Assembly (NCBI GenBank): GCA_910577575.1 | Contig: CAJTOG010000002.1 | Span: forward strand, 62,001 to 126,000 | Source of the DNA: an uncultured Ruminococcus sp. | GTDB taxonomy: Bacteria; Bacillota; Clostridia; Oscillospirales; Ruminococcaceae | Direction of reading: 5' to 3' | DNA: 64,000 bases | In this document: in pieces, positions 16,447 through 25,219 of the stretch | Position numbering within the stretch: the first letter of the stretch is position 1 | How the letters are laid out: each line of letters begins with the position of its first letter | Made by a program: the position numbers and the translations under genes | The notes under the pieces: model-generated | What the model saw: only the letters and a program-made list of their open reading frames with translations | Databases searched by the model: none | What the model was told of the DNA's origin: nothing

Positions 16447-17199
16447 TCAGTCATCGGTCAGTACGACGGCAACAACTGAAATATTATCATTGCCCCCCTG
16501 CTCCAGTGCCTTTTTTACAAGCATATCAAGCCTTACAGACAGACTCTTAGGAAGCTCCAAAATTTCACATATTTCAGCATCTGATACAAAATCAGATAAA
16601 CCGTCCGTACAGATAAGAAGAATATCCCCATACTGTAAAATATCATCCATTATTTTTATATCAATTTTCGGATTATCTTTCAGATTGCCGAACGCAGGAA
16701 AAATAATATTTCTGTGAATATGGGTTTTAAGTTCCTCAAGTGTAATAGAGCCTTCCTCATAAAGAAGCTGAACAAACGACTGGTCACGGGAAATCTGTTG
16801 TAAACAGCCTTGTCTGAAACGATACAGACGTGAATCTCCGACATTAAATGAAGTAATCGTACCATCTGTATCAACAGCTATACCGCACAAAGTAGCCTGC
16901 ATATTACGGCTTTCAGAATTGTTTTTACTGAACTCAGCAAGTCTGTTATGGACTTTCATAAGTCTTTCTATAAGTTTTTCCTGTTCATAATTACTGATAA
17001 GCCTGACATTTTCAAGACACATAACAGATGCAAGCTCACCCGAATTTTCTCCTGAAACACCGTCAGAAACAGCAGCTATAAACGGCACATCAAGTATTTG
17101 TTCTGTTCTTGTATTGGTAAAAACCCTTCCGCCTATAAGCATTGCATCTTCATTATGGGACACAATGCCTTTCTCTGTAATTCCACAGCAATAGTACAT
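16447..17199 (-). CDS. PP2C-type serine/threonine protein phosphatase (PrpC/Stp-like)
   Basis: The 250-aa protein carries all metal-binding Asp motifs of bacterial PP2C phosphatases: SHNEDAML near the N-terminus, AAVSDGVSGENSGE (about residue 42), NVGDSRLYRF (about 118), CTDGLSDFVSD (about 196) and GGNDNISVVAV at the C-terminus. These enzymes dephosphorylate Ser/Thr proteins in the cytosol and usually oppose a PASTA-domain kinase (PrkC). No kinase gene is in the window, so the usual prpC-prkC pairing is broken here. The gene follows tatD closely in the same direction. RBS GAGG precedes the ATG. Confidence 0.92.
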   Translation of the reverse strand: MYYCCGITEKGIVSHNEDAMLIGGRVFTNTRTEQILDVPFIAAVSDGVSGENSGELASVMCLENVRLISNYEQEKLIERLMKVHNRLAEFSKNNSESRNMQATLCGIAVDTDGTITSFNVGDSRLYRFRQGCLQQISRDQSFVQLLYEEGSITLEELKTHIHRNIIFPAFGNLKDNPKIDIKIMDDILQYGDILLICTDGLSDFVSDAEICEILELPKSLSVRLDMLVKKALEQGGNDNISVVAVVLTDD

Positions 17200-17207
17200 A
17201 AACTACC

Positions 17208-17975
17208 TCATTTTATATTATAAAATCTTTTAGCATTTTCACAGGTAATATCAATAAGTTCCTGAACATCAACATTTTTAATTTCAGCAGCTTTTTCAGC
17301 AGTATGAATAATCATAGAACTGTCACAGCGTTTGCCTCTGAACGGAACAGGAGCCATATAAGGACAATCAGTCTCAAGAAGAAGTTTATCCAGAGGAACA
17401 GTTTCAAGGGCTTTCAGTGCCTTTCTGGCATTCTTAAAAGTCAGCACACCGGTAAAGCCGATATACATACCAAGCTTTATAACTTCCTTTGCTGTTTCGG
17501 CAGAACCGCTGAAACAGTGAACCACTCCGGCAGGCTTATACTTTTTCAGTATATTCAACGTATCTTCACAGGCATCACGGCTATGAACGATTACAGGCAA
17601 ATCCAGTTCCTTTGCAAGCAAAAGCTGTTCTTCAAATAATTCAATCTGCTTATTCCTGTTATAGCCCTCATAATGATAATCAAGACCTATCTCGCCTATT
17701 GCCCTGATTTTTTCAGAACTAAGAGCTGTATTTCTGACTATATCAAGATAATTTTCCGGATTGCTGTCAACGCTTTCAGGATGAACGCCAGAAGCCGCAT
17801 ATATATAGTCATATTTTTCAGCAAGAACAGCATTCTCAGCTGTATCATCAACCGAAGACGATGCAAGCATAATATATTTTACACCCTTCTCAGGAAGTGA
17901 CTCAAGAAGTATATCTCTGTCAATATCAAATGCATGGTCAGCATAATGTGCATGAGTATCAAAGATATTATTCAT
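17208..17975 (-). CDS. tatD: TatD-family metal-dependent DNase
   Basis: The start is set at ATG 17975 (MNNIFDTHAHYADHAFD), giving 255 aa, the standard TatD length; the frame extends further upstream but those residues are not family-like. Metal ligands are visible: HAH near the N-terminus, Glu in IGEIGLDYHYEG (about residue 90), His in VIVHSRDA and VVHCFSG, and Asp in LLETDCPY. TatD proteins are 3'-5' exonucleases/hydrolases of the amidohydrolase fold. The gene overlaps the end of the upstream LCP-like gene by eight bases, indicating translational coupling. A TatD-linked radical SAM gene lies 3 kb away on the other strand. Confidence 0.93.
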   Translation of the reverse strand: MNNIFDTHAHYADHAFDIDRDILLESLPEKGVKYIMLASSSVDDTAENAVLAEKYDYIYAASGVHPESVDSNPENYLDIVRNTALSSEKIRAIGEIGLDYHYEGYNRNKQIELFEEQLLLAKELDLPVIVHSRDACEDTLNILKKYKPAGVVHCFSGSAETAKEVIKLGMYIGFTGVLTFKNARKALKALETVPLDKLLLETDCPYMAPVPFRGKRCDSSMIIHTAEKAAEIKNVDVQELIDITCENAKRFYNIK

Positions 17976-18879
17976 CTTCTGACTGCTCCTCACTTTCCTT
18001 ACTTTCATCATAACTGTAATATGTTTCAACAAAATCTCTTATGAAAGCATCAGAAGGAATAAAATCATCATAAGCAGCTGAACCGTCCATAATAAAGAAT
18101 TTTGATATTGAATTTCCACGCTCAAACATATTCTTTATTGCGGTTTTATGCGTTTTATAGTCAACAGCCGTGATATTTGTATCAGTCATATTGACAATTG
18201 TATTAAAAGTATTATCAAAATTATCAGCAATTCGCATTCCGCTTGCCTGATTAACCATGGCTGAAATGACAGAACTTACTGTATATGCCCTCTCAGTCTC
18301 ACCGTCCTTGAACATGGAATATGTAACCAGCTTGTCAATCTGTTCAGCATTAAGATACTGTTCGGAACCATCACCGTTGAATCCTGCAATATCAGCAGAA
18401 ACAGGATATGAAACACCACCGAGAATATCACAGAGCTTGATAAAAGCCGAAGAATCAAACTTCATATACCGGTCTACTGTTATTCCGAAAAGATGTTCTG
18501 TGAAATTCACAGCAGCAGAAGCTCCTCCGGACTGATAAGAAGCATCAAGACTCTGTTGTGTACCGTCAATAACAGCGATTGTATTCGTCGGCAATCCAAG
18601 AAATACAATTTTTTTATCTTTCGGAACAGACCTCATAAGCATAAATGTTGTAGAACATTTTTTCTTTTCAGGTTCATCAAGAATAAACAGAATAGTATGA
18701 TTGTCCGCATAGCTTGTTGTCGTAATCTGACGTGGTGTGGGTTCGGGCAGTTTCTTTTCACCGTCAAGTATACCAAGATAACGTAGAAGGAAAAATGTAC
18801 CGCCGCCTACGATAATAATTCCGATAAAAATGGTAACAAGATAGGGAACTGCTATACTGCCTGCTTTCTTTTTTGACAT
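17968..18879 (-). CDS. divergent LytR-CpsA-Psr (LCP)-like membrane protein
   Basis: The 303-aa protein has a short cytosolic N-terminus, one membrane segment (about residues 12-33) and an extracytoplasmic domain that aligns by eye with LCP proteins: TTFMLMRSVPKDKKIVFLGLP (canonical LCPs have D..ML...P..K...SIPRD), DSSAFIKLCDILGGV, YLNAEQIDKLVTYS and GETERAYTVSSVI. LCP enzymes attach teichoic acids or capsule to peptidoglycan. Some Arg residues expected to bind the lipid pyrophosphate are not obvious (the usual IPRD is GLPT), so it may be a non-catalytic or specialised member. The C-terminus is very acidic. It is the first gene of the operon with tatD and the phosphatase. Confidence 0.65.
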   Translation of the reverse strand: MSKKKAGSIAVPYLVTIFIGIIIVGGGTFFLLRYLGILDGEKKLPEPTPRQITTTSYADNHTILFILDEPEKKKCSTTFMLMRSVPKDKKIVFLGLPTNTIAVIDGTQQSLDASYQSGGASAAVNFTEHLFGITVDRYMKFDSSAFIKLCDILGGVSYPVSADIAGFNGDGSEQYLNAEQIDKLVTYSMFKDGETERAYTVSSVISAMVNQASGMRIADNFDNTFNTIVNMTDTNITAVDYKTHKTAIKNMFERGNSISKFFIMDGSAAYDDFIPSDAFIRDFVETYYSYDESKESEEQSEDE

Positions 18880-18990
18880 AGTAAAAAAACTCCTCTCAAT
18901 TAATATAAATTTATTATTTTAGCAAAATTAATTTTTTGCAAAATATACTTGCAAAATTCTGAAATTGTGATATAATAGATTAAGACAGTA

Positions 18991-19689
18991 TCAGGCATCA
19001 AATTTTTTTCTGGAAATATCAAGTCTTATTTTTTGAATTTCACAATAAATATCCGTCCGGTTCGTTCCTGCTTTATCTATCAAAGCAAATACATCTTCAA
19101 TCCCGAATCTAATTATAGTTTTATTCTTTTTTTCTGCATATCTTAATGTCTGTGCTGTTCCGCTGAACTTCAATGAAGTATTATTACAGAAGGCTATAAC
19201 GACAGATGAATTATCAACCATAAAAAAATTTCTTGTTCGGTAAAGTGAAGGTGAACACTCAAGACTTTTCTTTTTACCATAAATTATATCAGGATTATCA
19301 TTCGTTGTAAGAAGAATATCTGAAAAACGTTCAATGAATTTAAGCTGTGCAATATCGTCATCTGTAAATGATTCAGCATGGCGAAGATAAGGCATTGCAC
19401 CTATAAGGAGGAAATTTGTGCATCTTTTTTTTTTGAGTATATAATCCGATGCCCATAAATCCGTACCTGATGCAAGACCCGATATAAGAATCCTGTAACC
19501 TTTTTTTATAATCAAATCAATATATCTTTCAAGCATTTTCTTAATGGTAAATATTGTTAACTGTTTATCACCTTTATAAGGTGTAATATATTTTTCTCTG
19601 TGGCCCGTTATGCACACCGTAGTGTCCTTATCTATAAATACTTCTGAGGGCAGGTAAACCGGCATTCCGGAAGTATAGGAATTAAACAT
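18991..19689 (-). CDS. SLOG-domain protein of the YpsA/DUF1273 type
   Basis: The 232-aa protein carries the YpsA/SLOG signature: CITGHREKY near residue 27, a Rossmann-like core with ILISGLASGTDLWASDYIL, and a later VIAFCNN strand followed by SGTAQTLRYA. SLOG domains bind nucleotides or nucleotide-derived ligands; B. subtilis YpsA affects cell division, and other members sit in conflict systems. Nothing in the surroundings suggests an immune role. A clear promoter precedes it and RBS GAGGTG precedes ATG 19689. About 40 extra N-terminal and C-terminal residues are not part of the core fold. Confidence 0.75.
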   Translation of the reverse strand: MFNSYTSGMPVYLPSEVFIDKDTTVCITGHREKYITPYKGDKQLTIFTIKKMLERYIDLIIKKGYRILISGLASGTDLWASDYILKKKRCTNFLLIGAMPYLRHAESFTDDDIAQLKFIERFSDILLTTNDNPDIIYGKKKSLECSPSLYRTRNFFMVDNSSVVIAFCNNTSLKFSGTAQTLRYAEKKNKTIIRFGIEDVFALIDKAGTNRTDIYCEIQKIRLDISRKKFDA

Positions 19690-19742
19690 ATTTCACCTCT
19701 GAAATTTTATTATTTGATGATAACATTTTAATTGTATCACAT

Positions 19743-19771
19743 ATTATACCATATTTCAAGTAATTTTTCAA
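19743..19771 (-). promoter_or_regulatory. sigma-A promoter of the SLOG gene
   Basis: On the leftward strand TTGAAA (19766-19771) and TATAAT (19743-19748) are separated by 17 bases, about 55 bases before the start codon. Confidence 0.75.
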
Positions 19772-19812
19772 GCTGTAACTATTTTTTAACCTAAAATGAA
19801 AGGAGCAAAGAA

Positions 19813-20949
19813 ATGAAACCATACCTTAAAAGAGCATGGACAGAAATTTCACTTACACAACTCAAAAGAAATACAGAGATTATTAAAAATCTTAATTCGC
19901 CTGAAACTGAAATAATGGCAGTAGTAAAAGCTGACGCTTATGGTCATGGAGACGAACATATTATAAAATGTCTCGCTCAGGAATGTAAAGTCAAATACTT
20001 CGCTGTATCCAACCTTGATGAAGCCATAGCAGCAAGAAACTTCTGCCCTGATTCTGAAATATTGATTTTAGGCTATACTCCGCCTGAATATGCACATGAA
20101 ATTTCTATGTACAATATAATTCAGGGGGTTGTTTCATATGAATATGCTGAAGCCCTTTCTCAAAATACTCCAGAACCGATACGCTGTCATATAAAGATTG
20201 ATACAGGCATGGGACGTATCGGACTGAGATATGAAACACCTGAAAAATGTGCCGAAGAAATTATGAGAATTATGAATATCAAAAAAATAATTACTGAAGG
20301 AATTTATACTCACTTTGCTGTTGCGGACAGTGACAATCCTGATAACATTGTATATACCGACAAACAGGAAAATTTTATCATTGATACTTATGAAAAATTA
20401 AATGATATGGGAATAAGTATTCCACATATTCACTTTATGAACAGTGCCGCAACGTGTTACAGAAATTCCCCAAGAAGCACACTTTCCCGTGCCGGAATTA
20501 TTCTCTATGGTCTGCATCCTTATATAAATCTCGACATTCCTGCCGGAATTGAACCAATTATGGAACTCAAAGCCGTAATATCACAGGTAAAGACTGTTGA
20601 AGCAGGCACTTGTATCAGTTATGGACGAACTTTTTCTGCTGAACATAAAATGCGTATCGCTACAGTAACAATAGGATATGCGGACGGATATTCAAGACTT
20701 CTCTCATCCAAGGGTGAAATTCTGGTACATGGAAAACGCTGTAAAATAGTCGGAAGAGTATGCATGGACCAGCTTATGATTGATGTTTCTGATGTTCCAC
20801 AGGCAAAATCAGGAGATATTGTAACACTTATAGGGCGTGACGGTGATGATGCCATTACAGCTGATGAACTGGCTTCACTTTATGGCACTATTGGATATGA
20901 AGTTGTATGTGGAATTTCAAAGCGTGTTCCAAGGATTTATATTGATTAA
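19813..20949 (+). CDS. alr: alanine racemase
   Basis: The 378-aa PLP enzyme interconverts L- and D-alanine for peptidoglycan. The PLP lysine lies in AVVKADAYGHGDE (about residue 38); the second-subunit catalytic tyrosine region (CISYGRTFSA, then TVTIGYADGYSRLLS) and the C-terminal beta-domain (GRVCMDQLMIDVSD) are intact. Length and motifs are typical of Alr. RBS AAAGGAG precedes the ATG. The next gene, a radical SAM protein, follows 21 bases later, so they are probably co-transcribed. It may also serve spore D-Ala metabolism, since spore formers often have a second racemase, but no evidence separates these roles. Confidence 0.96.
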   Translation: MKPYLKRAWTEISLTQLKRNTEIIKNLNSPETEIMAVVKADAYGHGDEHIIKCLAQECKVKYFAVSNLDEAIAARNFCPDSEILILGYTPPEYAHEISMYNIIQGVVSYEYAEALSQNTPEPIRCHIKIDTGMGRIGLRYETPEKCAEEIMRIMNIKKIITEGIYTHFAVADSDNPDNIVYTDKQENFIIDTYEKLNDMGISIPHIHFMNSAATCYRNSPRSTLSRAGIILYGLHPYINLDIPAGIEPIMELKAVISQVKTVEAGTCISYGRTFSAEHKMRIATVTIGYADGYSRLLSSKGEILVHGKRCKIVGRVCMDQLMIDVSDVPQAKSGDIVTLIGRDGDDAITADELASLYGTIGYEVVCGISKRVPRIYID

Positions 20950-20970
20950 AAAATTTAAGGAGAAATTGAA

Positions 20971-21585
20971 ATGAAAAAATCAATGACTATATCTTATGAA
21001 GTAGGAAATAATCTTTATCTGAATTTAACAAATAAATGTCCGTGTGCCTGTACATTCTGTATAAGAAATAATGCTGACGGTGCATATGGTTCAGACCCCT
21101 TATGGCTGGAACATGAACCCTCTGTGGACGAAATCCTTTACAATCTGAACAGCCGTAATTTATCTGAATATACAGAAATAGTATTCTGCGGATACGGTGA
21201 ACCCACCTGCCGTCTTGATACTGTTCTCACTGTTGCCCATGAACTTAAATCACGTCCGCACTGTCCGATGCTCAGAATCAATACAAACGGTCTAAGCGAC
21301 TTGATTAATGGCAAATTCACTTCCAAGGAACTCTGTGAAGTTATGGATATTATTTCAATCAGTCTCAATGCAGGCACCAAAGACGAATATATGAAAATAA
21401 CACGTCCGAAATTTGAAAATGCATGGGAAGCAATGCAGAAATTCACCGCTGACTGCGTTAATGAAAAAACATCTGAAATAGTAATGTCAGTTGTGGATGT
21501 AATTCCGCAGGAACAGATTGAAGCTTCCAAAAAACTTGCTGAATCACTTGGTGCAAAACTCAGAGTGCGTACTTATGATGAATAA
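20971..21585 (+). CDS. TatD-linked radical SAM protein
   Basis: The 204-aa protein has the radical SAM cluster motif CPCACTFC (CxxxCxxC, about residues 24-31) preceded by NLYLNLTNKC, plus the SAM-binding GYGEPT (about 75). It is short, essentially the partial TIM barrel. This matches the small radical SAM family found next to tatD in Firmicutes, whose reaction is not known. Here tatD is about 3 kb away on the opposite strand and alr is directly upstream, so the usual linkage has been rearranged. RBS AAGGAG precedes the ATG. Confidence 0.85.
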   Translation: MKKSMTISYEVGNNLYLNLTNKCPCACTFCIRNNADGAYGSDPLWLEHEPSVDEILYNLNSRNLSEYTEIVFCGYGEPTCRLDTVLTVAHELKSRPHCPMLRINTNGLSDLINGKFTSKELCEVMDIISISLNAGTKDEYMKITRPKFENAWEAMQKFTADCVNEKTSEIVMSVVDVIPQEQIEASKKLAESLGAKLRVRTYDE

Positions 21586-21634
21586 TCCACAAAATTCAAC
21601 ATTGTATTTTGTGAAGTTTTTTATACCAATTCTA

Positions 21635-21663
21635 TGGAAATTGTCAGAAAAATATGATATAAT
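21635..21663 (+). promoter_or_regulatory. probable extended -10 promoter for the small membrane peptide and ilvE
   Basis: TATAAT (21658-21663) is preceded by TGA in extended -10 position and, 17 bases upstream, by a weak -35 (TGGAAA). It lies 40 bases before the 42-aa ORF. Confidence 0.5.
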
Positions 21664-21703
21664 ATAAAAGCATACGACATCAATAATCAGGAGGTCTTTA
21701 ACT

Positions 21704-21832
21704 ATGACTAAAAAAGGAAAAATTATTCTTGCTGTTTTTATTCCCCTGACAGTTTTTTTTACAAGTACTGTTATAGTCGGAATAGTTATATGTGGAAAAA
21801 TTTTCGGAAAAAAATATATTTCTGTAAACTGA
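21704..21832 (+). CDS. 42-aa single-pass membrane peptide
   Basis: ATG 21704 follows a strong AGGAGG. The peptide has a lysine-rich N-terminus (MTKKGK), one hydrophobic helix (about residues 7-30, IILAVFIPLTVFF then IVGIVICG) and a basic C-terminus (KIFGKKY). Topology and size fit a small membrane-inserted regulator or toxin-like peptide, but no family is recognised and no antitoxin RNA or partner was identified. It lies 45 bases upstream of ilvE behind a probable promoter. Confidence 0.55.
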   Translation: MTKKGKIILAVFIPLTVFFTSTVIVGIVICGKIFGKKYISVN

Positions 21833-21876
21833 ACGATGTCATTATTGAATAAATTATAAAAAAGAAGGTATATAAA

Positions 21877-22944
21877 ATGGAAATCAAATTTACAAAAGCA
21901 GAAACCCTGAAAGCAAAACCAAAGGCCGGTGACAGCCTTGGTTTTGGTCATATCTTCACAGACTATATGCTTATTATGCCATATGATAAGGGACAAGGCT
22001 GGCATGACCCTGAAATCCGTCCATACGGTAATATTGAACTGTCTCCTGCTGCTATGTGTCTGCATTACGGACAGACAGTTTTTGAAGGTCTTAAAGCTTA
22101 CAGAACTGCTGAAGGAAAAGTACAGTTATTCCGTCCGGACGAAAATTTCAAACGTCTGAATGTTTCAAATGAAAGACTTGTTATCCCTGAACTTCCGGAA
22201 GAACTTGCTATGCAGTGCCTTATGGAACTTCTCCACATTGAAAAGGATTGGGTTCCTTCAAAGGACGGTGAGTCACTTTATATTCGTCCGTATATTTTTG
22301 CCTGCGACCCATATTTAGGTGTTAAACCCGGTGAACATTATTATTTCATGATTATTCTTTCACCATCAGGTGCTTATTATTCAAGCGGTCTTGACCCTGT
22401 AAATATCTATGTTGAAAGCAAGTATGTCCGTGCAGTAAGAGGCGGAATGGGATTTGCCAAAACAGGAGGCAATTATGCAGCTTCACTTATCGGTCAGGAC
22501 GAAGCACATAAACAGAATTATTCTCAGGTTCTCTGGCTTGACGGCGTTGAACAGAAATACATTGAAGAAGTTGGTGCAATGAATATTTTCTTTGTAATTG
22601 ACGGTGAAGTTGTAACTCCGATGCTTCAGGGTAGTATTCTCCCGGGAATTACAAGAAAATCTGCAATTGAGGTATGTAAATCAAAGGGAATCAAAGTAAC
22701 TGAAAGACGTATCACAATTCAGGAAATCGCTGATGCTTATGATGCCGGCAAGCTTAATGAAGTTTTCGGTACAGGTACTGCCGCAGTTATTTCCCCTGTT
22801 GGTCACCTCAAATGGAATGACAAGATTATGGAAATCAACGATAATAAAATCGGTGAAATTTCTCAGATGCTCTATGATACAATGACAGGCATTCAGTGGG
22901 GCAAGATTGAAGATACATTTGGCTGGACTGTTGAAGTAAAATAA
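21877..22944 (+). CDS. ilvE: branched-chain amino acid aminotransferase
   Basis: The 355-aa fold-type IV PLP enzyme performs the last step of Val, Leu and Ile synthesis. The length and motifs are those of the longer, eukaryote-like BCAT group: HYGQTVFEGLKAYR, the PLP lysine in GFAKTGGNYAASL (about residue 200), WLDGVEQKYIEEVGAMN and GTGTAAVISPVG. RBS AAGAAGG precedes the ATG. No T-box or leucine-rich leader peptide was seen upstream, so any branched-chain control is not by those means. It ends at a hairpin shared with the convergent kinase gene. Confidence 0.95.
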   Translation: MEIKFTKAETLKAKPKAGDSLGFGHIFTDYMLIMPYDKGQGWHDPEIRPYGNIELSPAAMCLHYGQTVFEGLKAYRTAEGKVQLFRPDENFKRLNVSNERLVIPELPEELAMQCLMELLHIEKDWVPSKDGESLYIRPYIFACDPYLGVKPGEHYYFMIILSPSGAYYSSGLDPVNIYVESKYVRAVRGGMGFAKTGGNYAASLIGQDEAHKQNYSQVLWLDGVEQKYIEEVGAMNIFFVIDGEVVTPMLQGSILPGITRKSAIEVCKSKGIKVTERRITIQEIADAYDAGKLNEVFGTGTAAVISPVGHLKWNDKIMEINDNKIGEISQMLYDTMTGIQWGKIEDTFGWTVEVK

Positions 22945-22958
22945 TTCAGATACTGAAA

Positions 22959-22992
22959 AAAAGCTGTTACACGTTTTGTGCAACAGCTTTTA
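22959..22992. terminator. bidirectional terminator between ilvE and the kinase gene
   Basis: The stem AAAGCTGTT/AACAGCTTT with an additional CAC/GTG pair encloses a short loop and is flanked by A and T runs. The following T-rich tract serves ilvE; the A run serves the leftward operon. Confidence 0.8.
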
Positions 22993-22993
22993 T

Positions 22994-23839
22994 TTATGAA
23001 AAACATTCGTCAATTATTTTAATTATTTCTTTTTCATGCCTGTAAAATTCATCAAGCTGTAAAACAAGTTCTCTTTCTCTTTCAAAGCACTGTTCAGTGG
23101 TTTTATTCGGAAAACTTTTATTTCCTGTATGATAGCGTCCGGCAAGTTCATTTATAATCAGAATTATTCCGGAATAAAGCGATTGTATTTCCTCATCAGT
23201 CAGAAGTCCGTCAAGACCTTCTGCAAAACCCGCAGTTGCCTGAAATATTACATCAAGACTGAAAAAATCGGTAGTAACAGAGCGAATCATGTCACCATAA
23301 TCAATATTTATACTGCCGGACATTGCCATATCAAAATCAATTATTGCAGGTTTCTTCCCGAAAATGATATTATCTGTCTTTGTATCTCCGTGAATATTGC
23401 GTTTCGGAAGATTATTATCAAAACTATGGATTTTCGGAAAAGAATTATCAAACTGAAATTCTCCTGAATTTACAACACGCAGAAAACGTCCGACAACATA
23501 GCCATGAACGTAATTCTTATCCGAGTAAATATCTTCACTTTCAATATATTCACAGATACGCCATATTTCACCGTTCATCTCTGTATAATTTCTGCAATTG
23601 CAGTTCAGGTAACGCGGTACAGAGATACTTTCTTCAAATTCAAAAGCTTTCTGAATAAGCAAAATATTGTTCATAACTATTTCAGGATTTTTAAAAATTT
23701 CCCTGTTTAGTGACTGCAAAATATATCTGTCCTTTTCACATTCAACAAGATAAGTTTTATTTACATGACCTGTTTTCAGCTCTGTCAGATTATCGAATTT
23801 TTTAATACCAAAAAGAGAAAGTATATCAATTATATCCAT
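22994..23839 (-). CDS. APH-fold phosphotransferase (small-molecule kinase)
   Basis: The 281-aa protein has the aminoglycoside/choline kinase fold. The catalytic loop is NIHGDTKTDNIIF (about residues 150-162) and the metal-binding Asp lies in AIIDFDMAMSG (about 170). The N-terminal nucleotide lobe (LTELKTGHVNKTYLVECEKDRYILQSLN) resembles the N-acetylhexosamine 1-kinase (NahK)/homoserine kinase II branch more than antibiotic kinases. The substrate is probably a sugar or amino alcohol; resistance is unlikely. The start is three bases after the PFL gene's stop and lacks its own good RBS, so translation is likely coupled. Confidence 0.75.
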   Translation of the reverse strand: MDIIDILSLFGIKKFDNLTELKTGHVNKTYLVECEKDRYILQSLNREIFKNPEIVMNNILLIQKAFEFEESISVPRYLNCNCRNYTEMNGEIWRICEYIESEDIYSDKNYVHGYVVGRFLRVVNSGEFQFDNSFPKIHSFDNNLPKRNIHGDTKTDNIIFGKKPAIIDFDMAMSGSINIDYGDMIRSVTTDFFSLDVIFQATAGFAEGLDGLLTDEEIQSLYSGIILIINELAGRYHTGNKSFPNKTTEQCFERERELVLQLDEFYRHEKEIIKIIDECFS

Positions 23840-23841
23840 AA

Positions 23842-25200
23842 TCAGTTTTTAAGACTGTGCATTGGTGCCGGAATACGTCCGCCACGATTAATGAATTTGG
23901 CTGCTGATTTCTCCTTAACCGGCATAACAGGTCCACTGCCGAGAAGTCCGCCGAATTCAAGCATTTCGCCTTCTTTTTTACCGATTGCAGGTATAAGACG
24001 AACCGCTGTAGTTTTTGTATTCACCATGCCGATAGCAGCTTCGTCAGCAATAATTGCAGAAATAGTCTCAGGTGAAATTTCACCGGGAACTACTATCATA
24101 TCGAGTCCGACAGAACAGACAGCTGTCATTGCCTCAAGTTTTTCAAGACTGAGTATACCGGCAACTGCTGCATCAATCATACCTGCATCTTCAGAAACAG
24201 GAATAAATGCACCAGAAAGTCCTCCAACTGTTGAAGAAGCCATAACTCCTCCCTTTTTGACAGCATCATTAAGCATTGCAAGACAGGCTGTTGTGCCATG
24301 AGTACCGCACATTTCAAGTCCCATTTCCTCTAATATATGTGCTACACTGTCACCTATTGCAGGAGTAGGAGCAAGTGACAGGTCAACAATACCAAACGGC
24401 ACACCAAGTAATTCAGATGCCCTTGCACCGACAAGCTGTCCCATACGGGTAATTTTAAATGCAGTTTTCTTGATAATATCAGCAAGCTCATTTATCGGAG
24501 CATCAGGATATTTTGAAAGTGCCGAACGCACAACTCCTGGACCGGATACACCGACATGGATTTCACAATCCGGCTCGCCTACGCCATGGAATGCTCCTGC
24601 CATAAACGGATTATCCTCAACAGCATTACAGAATACTACAAGCTTTGCTGCTCCGATACAGTCACGGTCTGCCGTACGCTCTGCTGTTTCCTTCACTATT
24701 TCTCCCATAAGCTTTACAGCATCCATATTTATTCCTGATTTTGTTGAACCGATATTAACAGAAGAACAGATATTCTGTGTTATGTCAAGTGCTTCCGGAA
24801 TTGATTTAATCAATGCCTCATCTCCTGCCGAAAATCCCTTGTGTACAAGTGCAGAATATCCGCCGATAAAATTAACTCCGCAGGTATCAGCCGCTTTCTG
24901 AAGTGCCTTTGCAAACTTTACAGGACTCTCATTCGGACAAGCTGCCGCAAGCATTGATATAGGGGTTACGGAAATACGCTTATTTACTATCGGTATACCA
25001 TATTCCTTTTCAATTTTTTGACCGACCTCAACAAGATTTCCGGCTTTTGAAGTAATTTTGCTGTATACCTTTTCACAAGCTCTGTCAATGTTGGTATCAA
25101 TACAGTCAAGAAGTGATATGCCCATTGTAATAGTTCTGATGTCAAGACATTCATCCTGAATCATTCTTATAGTTTCAAGTATATTATAAATATTAAGCAT
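23842..25200 (-). CDS. PFL-like (DUF711/UPF0210) family protein
   Basis: The start is placed at ATG 25200 (MLNIYNILETIRMIQDE), giving 452 aa, the usual length for this family; the frame stays open further upstream into the ACT gene's region. The protein has a pyruvate-formate-lyase-like fold by family knowledge but is not known to be an active glycyl radical enzyme; here no C-terminal RVxGY glycyl motif is present. Its gene is nearly always preceded by a small ACT-domain gene, as here (19 bases), suggesting amino-acid-sensing control. The biochemical role is unknown. Confidence 0.88.
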   Translation of the reverse strand: MLNIYNILETIRMIQDECLDIRTITMGISLLDCIDTNIDRACEKVYSKITSKAGNLVEVGQKIEKEYGIPIVNKRISVTPISMLAAACPNESPVKFAKALQKAADTCGVNFIGGYSALVHKGFSAGDEALIKSIPEALDITQNICSSVNIGSTKSGINMDAVKLMGEIVKETAERTADRDCIGAAKLVVFCNAVEDNPFMAGAFHGVGEPDCEIHVGVSGPGVVRSALSKYPDAPINELADIIKKTAFKITRMGQLVGARASELLGVPFGIVDLSLAPTPAIGDSVAHILEEMGLEMCGTHGTTACLAMLNDAVKKGGVMASSTVGGLSGAFIPVSEDAGMIDAAVAGILSLEKLEAMTAVCSVGLDMIVVPGEISPETISAIIADEAAIGMVNTKTTAVRLIPAIGKKEGEMLEFGGLLGSGPVMPVKEKSAAKFINRGGRIPAPMHSLKN

Positions 25201-25219
25201 CTTCGGAATCCTTTCTGTC

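Noticed and set aside
21586..21876. T-box or leucine attenuator before ilvE
   Set aside because: No T-box signature (GGGTGGAACC-type block) and no Leu/Ile/Val-rich peptide was found; the region holds a small membrane ORF and promoter instead.
22994..23839. Aminoglycoside-resistance kinase
   Set aside because: The fold is APH-like, but the N-lobe and catalytic-loop context fit sugar or amino-alcohol kinases, and the operon partners are not resistance genes.
23765..24301. 178-aa ORF opposite the PFL-family gene
   Set aside because: It is a shadow of the real gene on the other strand; its Pro/Ser/Ile-rich composition comes from complementing GC-balanced codons.
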